Origin: J027 sp034437655
Lineage (GTDB): Bacteria; Chloroflexota; Anaerolineae; Aggregatilineales; J027
Direction: 5' to 3'
Length of the DNA stretch: 64,000 bases
Assembly: GCA_034437655.1 (NCBI GenBank)
Contig: DAOTTU010000092.1
Coordinates: forward strand, 38,646-102,645
Part shown: positions 17,140 to 25,631 of the stretch, piece by piece
Layout of the letters: each line of letters opens with the position of its first letter
Position numbering within the stretch: position 1 is the first letter of the stretch
Made by a program: the position numbers and the translations under genes
Notes under the pieces: generated by a model
What the model was told of the DNA's origin: nothing
Seen by the model: the letters and a program-made list of their open reading frames with translations, nothing else
Database searches by the model: none

Positions 17140-17877
17140 ACCCTCTAGCGTGAGCCACGGGTCTACGGTGTCAAAAATATCTGTTAGCGGAGCAATGATT
17201 GATGAAAGCCCACCAGTTGCAATAATGCGAGGGTGGTTATGCATCTCGTTTTGGATGCGGTTAATCATACCTTCGACCATCGCCACGTATCCTACCACCA
17301 ATCCGGCTTGCATTGCGTGAATCGTATTGCGAGCAATGATTGATGGTGGTGGTGAAAGCTCAATTTGGGGCAACTGTGCTGTCTGGCTAACCAGTGCATC
17401 AATGGTGATACCAAGCCCGGCTGCAATCGCGGTCCCGCGCATCACCCCATCTTCAGACATTGCCGTGAAGGTTGTTGCGGTACCAAAATCGACAACAATG
17501 CTGGCTGACTGACTTTGGGCATAAGCGGCGACACAATCAGCCAATATATCTGCCCCGACGCGCTCGGGGGCTTCTGTGTCAATTTGTATACCGAGATCAA
17601 GTGCGTTGGTGAGAATAAGGGGCATTTTGCTACTGCGCCTGTAAATCATATCGGTCAGTCCAGCAGTGAGTTGGGGTACTACGCTGGAGATAATCACTTG
17701 ATTAAAATTGGATAGCTCAAGTTGAGCATCATGGCCCAGTAGACTCTGGAACATTACGGCGTATTCGTCTGGCATTCGGTTTGGTACAGTTTGAATCCGC
17801 CATTGCTGTACCCACACTGTACCGTCGTGAATACCAAAAACGATATTTGTATTGCCGACATCAATTGCTAAAAGCAT
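17110..17877 (-). CDS. coaX: Type III pantothenate kinase
   Basis: 255 residues, the normal CoaX length. It phosphorylates pantothenate, the first step of CoA synthesis, and belongs to the ASKHA fold. The N-terminal phosphate loop is DVGNTNIVFG; the substrate region reads VGADILADCVAAY, and the second phosphate motif is VDFGTATTFTAMS. The family motif GADR is altered to GADI. This is the potassium-dependent, CoA-insensitive isoform, so flux control probably lies elsewhere. Convergent with coaBC, which acts two steps later, with overlapping 3' ends; divergent from the P1 peptidase gene by 71 bp. Confidence 0.95.
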   Translation of the reverse strand: MLLAIDVGNTNIVFGIHDGTVWVQQWRIQTVPNRMPDEYAVMFQSLLGHDAQLELSNFNQVIISSVVPQLTAGLTDMIYRRSSKMPLILTNALDLGIQIDTEAPERVGADILADCVAAYAQSQSASIVVDFGTATTFTAMSEDGVMRGTAIAAGLGITIDALVSQTAQLPQIELSPPPSIIARNTIHAMQAGLVVGYVAMVEGMINRIQNEMHNHPRIIATGGLSSIIAPLTDIFDTVDPWLTLEGLRLIVERNT

Positions 17878-17948
17878 TGAGTTGCTCTCCCAATAAAGTC
17901 ATCAGATTCAATCCGCAGAATATTGTAACAGCACAAACAGGAGGAATA

Positions 17949-18929
17949 ATGTCTGAACTTGCGCAGGTTTCCAAAAATTACACGCTGACTGCAATCAAGG
18001 GCATCCAGGTTGGCCATATGCATGATGAGGAAGCGCTAACGGGGTGTACAGTCGTGCTTTGCCCACCACAGACAGTTGGTGGTATTGATCAACGCGGCGG
18101 CGCACCCGGTACCCATGAAACAGACCTGTTGCGACCATCGCGGCGGGTTGAGCATGTAAACGCTATCGTTTTAACTGGAGGTAGCGCCTATGGGCTGGCA
18201 ACGGTTACGGGTGTAATGCGGTTTCTTGAAGAACGTGGTATTGGGCACGATGTCGGGCTTGGGGTGGTGCCTATTGTGCCTGCTGCGGTGATTTTTGATC
18301 TGGGATTGGGTAGCTTCCAGACACGCCCAGATCAACAGATGGGCTACGCGGCAGCAGACAATGCGTCTACGACACCCGTCAGGGAGGGTAATATCGGTGC
18401 GGGGATTGGTGCAAGCATTGGGAAATTGGCGGGGATGGAATTCGCGTGTAAAGCTGGTATCGGGACGTATGCACTACATTTGCAAGACGGGCTTATTATC
18501 GCAGCACTGGCTGTGGTCAACGCACTGGGAGATGTTCTCAGTGAAACCGGGCAAATACTGGGTGGCACCCGCACCCCACCACACGGTAAAACCTTTGCTG
18601 ATAGTCTCAAGGTACTGCAAACGCACATTTCAACCCCTACGGCTGGCACCAATACAACACTGGCAATAGTGGCAACCAATGCAACACTCACCAAGCAAGC
18701 AACCAACAAAGTTGCAGAATTGGCGCAAAATGGACTCGCACGTGCAATTCGTCCAGTGCATACATTGTTTGATGGGGATACGGTTTTTGCACTGGCGACC
18801 GGCGAGCTTGGTGCGGTAGATGTCAATATTGTGGGTAGTTTTGCCGCTGAAGTGCTGGCGACAGCTATTCGGCGAGCCGTGCTAGCAGCAGAACCGCTTG
18901 GTGGCTTGCCATCTGCCACAGATATTTAA
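17949..18929 (+). CDS. P1 family peptidase (DmpA/BapA-like, S58)
   Basis: 326 residues of an N-terminal-nucleophile aminopeptidase that matures by self-cleavage. Motifs include GIQVGHMHDEEALTGCTVV, RGGAPGTHETDLL, VLTGGSAYGL, GNIGAGIGASIGK and the likely processing site in GTNTTLAIVATNA, where a Thr would become the nucleophile after cleavage following the Asn. Substrates in the family include D-amino acid and beta-amino acid peptides; the natural substrate is unclear here. ATG 17949 is chosen because AGGAGG lies directly upstream; the frame extends 56 codons further but would overlap coaX. No export signal is seen. Confidence 0.88.
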   Translation: MSELAQVSKNYTLTAIKGIQVGHMHDEEALTGCTVVLCPPQTVGGIDQRGGAPGTHETDLLRPSRRVEHVNAIVLTGGSAYGLATVTGVMRFLEERGIGHDVGLGVVPIVPAAVIFDLGLGSFQTRPDQQMGYAAADNASTTPVREGNIGAGIGASIGKLAGMEFACKAGIGTYALHLQDGLIIAALAVVNALGDVLSETGQILGGTRTPPHGKTFADSLKVLQTHISTPTAGTNTTLAIVATNATLTKQATNKVAELAQNGLARAIRPVHTLFDGDTVFALATGELGAVDVNIVGSFAAEVLATAIRRAVLAAEPLGGLPSATDI

Positions 18930-18965
18930 AATAATGCGAAAGACCGTTCAAAGTGACATGCTGTG

Positions 18966-19691
18966 TTAATCTTCATCGTCCTCATCGTCGATGTCAGCAT
19001 CGTGCAATGCACGCAGGCTTCGCCCCTGATAGATTTCACCCGTCACCATATAAATCGTTCGTTCGCAGATATTGGTGATGCGGTCGCCAATACGTTCGAT
19101 ATTATGCGAAATCCATAGCATGAAAGTTGCACGCCCGATTTTGCTTTTGTCATCAACCATCACATCAATCAATTCATGGTAGACACGGTCGTCTAGCACA
19201 TCAATTTCCTGGTCGCGGGCAATGGTCTTGCGTGCCTGATCTTCATCCCAGTGCAAGTAGGCATTGAGCGCAGAACGTAACATCTGCCGCGAAATGTCGA
19301 CCATGCGCGGAATGTCCACAAGTGGTTTCAACACGGCATCATTCGACATCTGAATAACAAGGGTAGCAATGCCAGATGCATAGTCTCCAATGCGTTCAAG
19401 CTCAATAGCAATATGGATGGAGGCGATGATACCCCGCAGGTCGCGGGCAGTCGGTTGTTGCCGTGCAATGAGTTGATAAGCATCTTCTTCAATCTGATAG
19501 CGCAACCGATTGATGCGTGCATCGTCATCAACAATCTGATGTGCCAATCCAATGTCTTGATAGCGTAGCGCACGTAACGACTGCTGGATGGCGACATCGA
19601 CAAGACTAGAAAGCCGCAGCACATTGTCGCGCAGTGCCATCAAGTCACGGTCAAGGCTACTCCTTGAACGGAAAAAGTTGTTAGGCGGCAT
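18966..19691 (-). CDS. phoU: Phosphate signalling/transport accessory protein PhoU
   Basis: About 241 residues with the two three-helix-bundle repeats of PhoU: DRDLMALRDNVLRLS at the N-terminus and ELERIGDYASGIA, the E/DxxxD metal-binding motif of the first half; SHNIERIGDRITNICE is its partner in the second half. An acidic tail (DADIDDEDDED) is added. PhoU links the Pst transporter to the histidine kinase PhoR and represses the Pho response when phosphate is ample. It is the last gene of the phoB-to-phoU cluster, 156 bp after pstB. I prefer ATG 19691 over an in-frame GTG at 19706, because the family begins close to the NNFFRSRSSLDRDL helix. Confidence 0.95.
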   Translation of the reverse strand: MPPNNFFRSRSSLDRDLMALRDNVLRLSSLVDVAIQQSLRALRYQDIGLAHQIVDDDARINRLRYQIEEDAYQLIARQQPTARDLRGIIASIHIAIELERIGDYASGIATLVIQMSNDAVLKPLVDIPRMVDISRQMLRSALNAYLHWDEDQARKTIARDQEIDVLDDRVYHELIDVMVDDKSKIGRATFMLWISHNIERIGDRITNICERTIYMVTGEIYQGRSLRALHDADIDDEDDED

Positions 19692-19730
19692 TGCGACTAC
19701 TTTCACCAGTTGAACTACCCTTAGCTAACA

Positions 19731-19788
19731 TTCTCTGTGATGAATCATACTGGACCAGAGAACAAAGTATGCCCTGCGTGACAGGGCA
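19731..19788 (-). promoter_or_regulatory. Two inverted repeats between pstB and phoU
   Basis: TGCCCTG/CAGGGCA (19770-19788, 5-nt loop) and TTCTCTG/CAGAGAA (19731-19762) are perfect 7-bp repeats in the 156-bp gap. There is no strong T-run, so they are more likely mRNA stability or partial-termination elements than a full terminator. Confidence 0.4.
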
Positions 19789-19847
19789 CACTATTGGAAT
19801 CTACGTGTTTATCTTTAACCAAAGTGGCGTGGCTTGTCCCTGTCGGT

Positions 19848-20678
19848 CTAGCCAAAACGCCCCGTTACATAGTCTTCCGTACGGTTATCTGATGGGTTTG
19901 TGAAGATTTTTTCGGTCAGGTCAAACTCTACCAGTGTACCAGAACGCTGGTCATTCACCAGCATAAACGCAGTATAGTCAGAAACACGCGCGGCCTGCTG
20001 CATGTTGTGCGTCACGATGACGATGGTGTATTTTTCTTGCAATTCACGCATCAGTTCTTCGATTCGCAAGGTTGCAATGGGGTCCAGCGCAGAGCATGGT
20101 TCATCCATCAGCAGAATTTCCGGCTCAACAGCCACAGCACGTGCAATACACAGGCGTTGCTGCTGACCACCAGAAAGGGCAAGCCCCCCCTGGCGCAACT
20201 TGTCTTTCACTTCATCCCACAGGGCAGCTTGCACAAGGCTGCGTTCAACGATGTCATCAAGCTCGGATTTCTTGCGAACACCCTGGATACGCGGCCCATA
20301 AGCTACGTTATCGTAAATGCTTTTGGGGAACGGGTTTGGCTTCTGGAACACCATCCCAATACGGCGACGGACTTCAACGGGGTCTACATACTGGTCATAT
20401 AGGTTCTGCCCCTGGAACATCACTGCGCCTTCGGTGCGGGCACCCGCGAAGTCGTTCATGCGGTTAAATGTACGTAGCAGCGTACTCTTACCACAACCAG
20501 AAGGTCCGATCAGGGCGGTGATTTTCTTGTGCTGAATTTTCATTGAAACATCGGTCACAGCCTTGAAGTCACCATAAAAAATGCTGACATTCTGTGCTTC
20601 AAGAGCAAACTCGTTATGTTTGCTCGTACTGGTTGCTGCTGGTGCAGTTGCCTGTTGTGTTTGCGGTGCATCAGTCAT
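19848..20678 (-). CDS. pstB: Phosphate ABC transporter ATP-binding protein PstB
   Basis: 276 residues. The ATPase that energises phosphate import through PstC-PstA. Walker A is GPSGCGKSTLLRTFNRMND (the NRMND tail is a PstB hallmark), followed by VEVRRRIGMVFQKPNPFP, the signature LSGGQQQRLCIARAV, Walker B LLMDEPCSALDP and the switch VTHNMQQAARVSD. A Gln/Thr/Ala-rich extension of about 25 residues precedes the domain. It starts 6 bp after pstA, with GGAG in the end of the pstA frame, so it is translated from the same message. Confidence 0.97.
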   Translation of the reverse strand: MTDAPQTQQATAPAATSTSKHNEFALEAQNVSIFYGDFKAVTDVSMKIQHKKITALIGPSGCGKSTLLRTFNRMNDFAGARTEGAVMFQGQNLYDQYVDPVEVRRRIGMVFQKPNPFPKSIYDNVAYGPRIQGVRKKSELDDIVERSLVQAALWDEVKDKLRQGGLALSGGQQQRLCIARAVAVEPEILLMDEPCSALDPIATLRIEELMRELQEKYTIVIVTHNMQQAARVSDYTAFMLVNDQRSGTLVEFDLTEKIFTNPSDNRTEDYVTGRFG

Positions 20679-20684
20679 GGTTAG

Positions 20685-23600
20685 TTAGCTCCTTGTTCTA
20701 ATCTCAGCGCGGTTGCGGAAGAAGACGGCAATTGAATTGAGGGTTAGTAGAATAGCGAGGAGAACGATGATCGCCGCCGCCGCCACAGCTTTATCTGCAT
20801 CACGTGGTTGGCCTGTCCATGAATAAATCTGGATAGGCAGTGCGGTAAACTTCGAGAACGGGCCGTCTGGGTCTTGAACGATGAATGTTGCTGCCCCAAC
20901 CACAATCAATGGTGCCGTTTCACCAATAGCGCGTGACATAGCCAGAATAGTGCCGGTCAAAATACCCGGGATCGAGTATGGCAACACATGGTTCCAGATG
21001 GTCTGCCATTGTGTTGCACCCAGTCCGTAGCTTGCATTACGGATAGATTGCGACACCGCACGGATGGCTTCCTGTGAATTGATGATAATAATCGGCAGAA
21101 TGAGCAGTGCCATTGTCAATGAGGCTGACAGAATAGTACGCCCATTTGCGGTTAATTCATCGCTATAACCGAAAATTTGACCACTGGTTAACGGTTCAAG
21201 CGCTCGTACAAATAACGCAACCCCTAACAGCCCGTAGATGATTGACGGCACCCCTGCTAGATTGTCGATATTGGTTTGGATGATCCGGTTAATCATGCTT
21301 TTGTCGGCGTATTCTTCGAGATAAATTGCTGCCCCGATGCCAATTGGGAATGCAACAAGGATGGTGATGAAGATTACAAAGGCGGTACCCAAAATTGCGT
21401 TACGCATCCCTGTAATTTCAGCATTCGCGCTCAGGGTACGGCGCAGGAAGTTGAGCGTTAGCCATGAACGGAACTCCAGTTCAGCATCGTTCCAGACAAG
21501 GCTATCGTCTTGTTCGGCACGTTCACGACCCTCCTCGTTGATAATTTCAAGCTCCTCGTCAATCGAATTGCTGAGCCCAAGTTCTCGGATGATGAGTTGG
21601 TCAAGCGACCACGTTGCAACAACACGCGGCTGTACCACTTCAGCAATCACAAGTGTTTCAATATCGGTACGGTTGAGGTTCTCAAGCAAGATATAGCGCG
21701 CAGCTTCAGGGGATTCGGAAATCGAATTGAAGTTTAGATCATCCGGCACCTGTGGCGGGTTCACCATATCGGAAACTTCCATCAATGGTTCAGAAGAGAC
21801 GTCGCGGACCGTTTGTAGATCGGCACCCCAGGCGTAAATGCGTACGATTTCGCGATTGCGGTCGGGGGTATGGAATTCGCTGGAGATAATAATCTCTGCG
21901 ACGTTACGATTCAAGATGCTCTGTGGCGTACCAACAGGTGCCGTCAAAGAACGAATATTGTCTTCCCGATAGTCGCTGGTGTCAAAGTCGTAGACTTGCT
22001 CAAGCACAATATTATGGAACAACAGCGTGGCGATCAGTGCTTCGTTCCCATAAGCAGCCGCCATGAGTTCACGGTTTTCCCCGATTTCATCGTAAAGCAC
22101 ACCTTCGGATGGAGCAGTTTCTAGTGCCAACCGTTCTTGCAAAACATCTGGTGTGAACACAAAACCATCTGTTTCTTCTGGTTCAAAGAGGATTTCGAGT
22201 TCAATCAAAATGTCACGTGCTTGATTTGCAGAAATGGTGTCCAGCAACAACGTTACTAGCTCAGATCGTTCAGCACTCACGAGTCTATCAAGTTCAGCCA
22301 TCAAGACATCTTCAAAGGCACCGCGCGACAGATTGCCCTGACCTTCGGAGCGAAGCGCATCTTCGAGTACAGCCGGATATTCGGCGAGGGTGTCGTAGGT
22401 GATGCCTTCAGGAGGCAGTTGTTGAAGATTCAGGCCACCTGCAAGCGCTTCAGGCTCGTATGGCTGTACATCTGGGTTTGTGAGGTCGCCCCAGAAATTC
22501 TGCTCGGTGATAATCTCTACCTGTCGTTCTGGTGTTGTAATTGAGAGCAGCATGTCGGCCAGATCATCTCGATCCATCTCACTGATTGCAGCCAGGCGAT
22601 GCAAAATTTCAGGCTCCACGTTGAAGGTGAGCAGGTCACGCATGACGGTTGGATGTTCGTTCAAATTCTGGAATTCGATGTCATCCGAAATACGATCTCC
22701 TCCAGGAATGAGGTCTCCCAGCGACGTCTCAGACAGGCGGTCATATTGAACTTCAGCAGCTACGGCGTTGTCAACACCCCAAACATTTTCTTGAATCAGC
22801 GTCCGTAAACGACGCGCGCGAACTTCATCACTAAGAATGAGGCTCAGTTCTTCTGCGTCCAGTTCAGACAAGGGCCGATCATCCGTTAAAGTCATTGGAT
22901 CAACTGTATTTGATACGGCTGACAATGTGAACGTGTCTTTGATAACGTTCCACATCAGGGATGACAGTGCGACGATACCTACAACGATTGCGATGGAGTA
23001 GTGATACTGAATGACACGACCACGAATACCACGTGCTATCGTATTCTGCCGCATATCGGGTGCATTACCAACTTCATTGTCTGAGGTACCAACACGCGCT
23101 GGCAGCAGACGCCAGACCAGTTTCAGCAGCAACAGCCCGCCAAAATACGTTACAAGCCCTGCCATTAGCGCACGGACGAATTCTAATTCCGGGGTGCGGG
23201 CACCACTCAGATCGAAGCGAAGCGGGAGAATGCCCGTATCGTTATCAAAGTCGATTGAATAGCTGAAGTTGATGTCATCAGCGAATGTGACTTCAGAGTT
23301 GACATCGGTTGTAATGTTCTCGCTGTCTTCTACCAACGACCAAATCGTTAATGTACCATTATCAAGATAGGTGAGAATTTGAGCGGCATCAGCCTCTGGA
23401 CTCCAAATGGTTTCAAGGATGCTGGAATCCGGTTGAATATCCTGTTCTTCCACCGTCAGGTCATTGATGTTCCAGACCGTTAATTCCCGATTTTCTTTTT
23501 CGATGAAGAACATTTCACTGTTAGGCGACCATTCTATCGTAGAGATTGAGCGCCCAACATCAAGTACTTCGGGATTACTTATATCCGCTGTATCGAACAC

Positions 23601-25619
23601 CTGTACCTGAGTTCCTTCATCTGCCCAAACAAGCAAATGTGTTCCTTCTTCGTTCCAACTGGCATTGGTGAATTCACTAAGGTTGATAGGATCACCGTCT
23701 GTTTGAAGACTCCAGAGTGTCAATCCGCTATCAACTGTCAACAACGCGATATAATTGTTTTCAGAACTGACTGCTGCGTTGACAACCGAGGCTTCAATCG
23801 GTAAACGGCGTGGATTCTGGCTAATATAGCTCAGTTCAACCCCAAAGCTCTCAATGTTGATGAGCGGTAATGCAAGGCTCGGGAACAGAGCAGGTGTTTC
23901 AGGGACTGCAACATCAATGGTCTGAGTCTCATTGTTGCGCAGGATTTCAAGCGAAACTGTCGCGTCACCATTGAGTGTTGCCTGTGTCAACGAACGTGCC
24001 AGAATGTCGATCACGATCGGGGTGATGGCGCGATCAAAGTCGCGTGTATCTTCACCCGTGATACCATTAGTTTCAATGATCGTGGCAACATCAATGGGAG
24101 TGCCTTCAACACTGCGCAAGACATCACCAGATTGCAAGCCGGCCATAGCTGCTGCGCTATCATCTTCAATCTCAATGAGCATACCTGCGTCACTGGCCGG
24201 GCTGTTGGAAACTATAGAGCGATTGCCAGCGTTGTCATCGTCCAGGTTCCAGGCGAAGGCGTCATCTGCCGTCCAAAGTACAATCTCATCGTTATTGTCA
24301 CCCCAGATTGCGCCTTGAATGTCGACATTACTACTATAAGGAAGCGATAGGACAGGCGTTTGCAGTTCAGTGACATCATAGACCTGTACGGCGTCATCCT
24401 GTGCCCACGTCAAAATAAGGTCACGCTCTGGGCTCCATGGTGGGTGGAAGACATCGCTTTCAAATTGCCCGATGGAAAGCACACGTGGGTTTTCGGGGAC
24501 ATAGACGAGTTCGAAGCCCAGGTCAGCAAATTCAATAATGTCTGCGGGACTGCTTGGAAGTGGAATGCGCACATCGGCGGTAATTGTTTCACCGTTGCGT
24601 AGGACTTCAACTTCCATGACATCAGCAGAAGCGGCTTGCAATTCTTCAAACTGGGCCACAAGGCGCGCTTCTAGCGTATCGCTCAGTGCCCGGTTCACAT
24701 CTTGCACCGATAGTTCAGCGGCATTGATGTCATTTTCAAGCAAAAGTTGATCGAGGACAAAGCTGGCTTCATTAATGCGAATCACGCGATCACCAGTGCG
24801 TAACCCCGCATTATCGGCGGGTAAATTGTGATCAACTTCCAGTGCCAGGAACGGAAGTCTTTGCAATGCCTCGTCAGTGGTCGAAACACGCTGCCCCGCT
24901 GCTGGTTCTACTGTATTCCACACACGAACCGTGTCGTCTGCATACCACGCGAGGATGCGCTCGTCTTCAGAATCCCAGACGGCCGTAATTAGCTCATCTT
25001 CGGACCGCAAAACAAGTGGTAAGTCGAGGTTAACATCTGTGTTCCAGACATAAATTGAGTTATTGTCAGTCCATGTCAGCACACGAGCGCTTTCGTCGCT
25101 TTCGACCCACATAGCATCAATTACACGTCCGTCATGTTCCATAATGTAACGCGGTTGTTCATCATCAACCGTTGCCCACAGCTCAATCTCGCTGCTTTCA
25201 CCCCAGGCGAGAAATTGCCGCTCGTTCGGGCTCCAGGCGACATTGTGTAATGAGTCGCCAGTATACCCATAATTATCTGGTGAATTGATGGCGGTTAATG
25301 ACCAGATACGGATATTGTCTTCTTCTGTCCAGGCAACCAGGCGTGAACCATCTTCATTCCATTGTGCATCTATAATCTCATGTTCCTGGTCAAGCACAGA
25401 TGCAACGACAGACTCAGAAGCCTGCAATGGTATATATAGCAATGGTTTCAATACAAATAGCCCAACGATACCACATACCAGACCTACGGCGGCACCAATG
25501 TAAAGCCCTCTGCGTGGATTATAGCCCTTGCGAGCTAGCACAAGGGGTGCAGAGATTGTGCCAATATCAGTCAGTGCGATGACAGCTATTACAAAGAATA
25601 CAAGCGCTGCTGTATCCAA
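20685..25619 (-). CDS. pstA: Giant PstA phosphate permease fused to WD40-like, PDZ-like and repeat domains
   Basis: 1644 residues; ordinary PstA has about 280. Reading order: membrane helices ~4-28 and ~40-62; WD40-like strands ~80-236 (repeated W..D..RILAW, VRVWN); PDZ-like domain ~254-355 (AGLRTGDRVIRINEA); WD40-like ~380-460; second PDZ-like domain ~475-575 (AGLQSGDVLRSVEG); WD40-like ~610-765; helices ~814-838 and ~875-892; a soluble segment ~915-1375 made of four ~100-residue repeats; then the PstA permease core ~1390-1635 with AFPIGIGAAIYLEEYA, NLAGVPSIIYGLLG and the EAA loop YGLGATQWQTIWNHVLP. The gene lies between pstC (12 bp) and pstB (6 bp), so its identity is secure. The start is TTG with a GGGGG ribosome site in the gap. 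No frameshift or internal stop breaks the fusion. Confidence 0.9.
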   Translation of the reverse strand: MDTAALVFFVIAVIALTDIGTISAPLVLARKGYNPRRGLYIGAAVGLVCGIVGLFVLKPLLYIPLQASESVVASVLDQEHEIIDAQWNEDGSRLVAWTEEDNIRIWSLTAINSPDNYGYTGDSLHNVAWSPNERQFLAWGESSEIELWATVDDEQPRYIMEHDGRVIDAMWVESDESARVLTWTDNNSIYVWNTDVNLDLPLVLRSEDELITAVWDSEDERILAWYADDTVRVWNTVEPAAGQRVSTTDEALQRLPFLALEVDHNLPADNAGLRTGDRVIRINEASFVLDQLLLENDINAAELSVQDVNRALSDTLEARLVAQFEELQAASADVMEVEVLRNGETITADVRIPLPSSPADIIEFADLGFELVYVPENPRVLSIGQFESDVFHPPWSPERDLILTWAQDDAVQVYDVTELQTPVLSLPYSSNVDIQGAIWGDNNDEIVLWTADDAFAWNLDDDNAGNRSIVSNSPASDAGMLIEIEDDSAAAMAGLQSGDVLRSVEGTPIDVATIIETNGITGEDTRDFDRAITPIVIDILARSLTQATLNGDATVSLEILRNNETQTIDVAVPETPALFPSLALPLINIESFGVELSYISQNPRRLPIEASVVNAAVSSENNYIALLTVDSGLTLWSLQTDGDPINLSEFTNASWNEEGTHLLVWADEGTQVQVFDTADISNPEVLDVGRSISTIEWSPNSEMFFIEKENRELTVWNINDLTVEEQDIQPDSSILETIWSPEADAAQILTYLDNGTLTIWSLVEDSENITTDVNSEVTFADDINFSYSIDFDNDTGILPLRFDLSGARTPELEFVRALMAGLVTYFGGLLLLKLVWRLLPARVGTSDNEVGNAPDMRQNTIARGIRGRVIQYHYSIAIVVGIVALSSLMWNVIKDTFTLSAVSNTVDPMTLTDDRPLSELDAEELSLILSDEVRARRLRTLIQENVWGVDNAVAAEVQYDRLSETSLGDLIPGGDRISDDIEFQNLNEHPTVMRDLLTFNVEPEILHRLAAISEMDRDDLADMLLSITTPERQVEIITEQNFWGDLTNPDVQPYEPEALAGGLNLQQLPPEGITYDTLAEYPAVLEDALRSEGQGNLSRGAFEDVLMAELDRLVSAERSELVTLLLDTISANQARDILIELEILFEPEETDGFVFTPDVLQERLALETAPSEGVLYDEIGENRELMAAAYGNEALIATLLFHNIVLEQVYDFDTSDYREDNIRSLTAPVGTPQSILNRNVAEIIISSEFHTPDRNREIVRIYAWGADLQTVRDVSSEPLMEVSDMVNPPQVPDDLNFNSISESPEAARYILLENLNRTDIETLVIAEVVQPRVVATWSLDQLIIRELGLSNSIDEELEIINEEGRERAEQDDSLVWNDAELEFRSWLTLNFLRRTLSANAEITGMRNAILGTAFVIFITILVAFPIGIGAAIYLEEYADKSMINRIIQTNIDNLAGVPSIIYGLLGVALFVRALEPLTSGQIFGYSDELTANGRTILSASLTMALLILPIIIINSQEAIRAVSQSIRNASYGLGATQWQTIWNHVLPYSIPGILTGTILAMSRAIGETAPLIVVGAATFIVQDPDGPFSKFTALPIQIYSWTGQPRDADKAVAAAAIIVLLAILLTLNSIAVFFRNRAEIRTRS

Positions 25620-25631
25620 TTTTCCCCCCTT

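Noticed and set aside
18344..18919. 191-codon open frame opposite the P1 peptidase gene
   Set aside because: Low-complexity Ala/Ser/Pro translation without family features; the sense frame has clear peptidase motifs.
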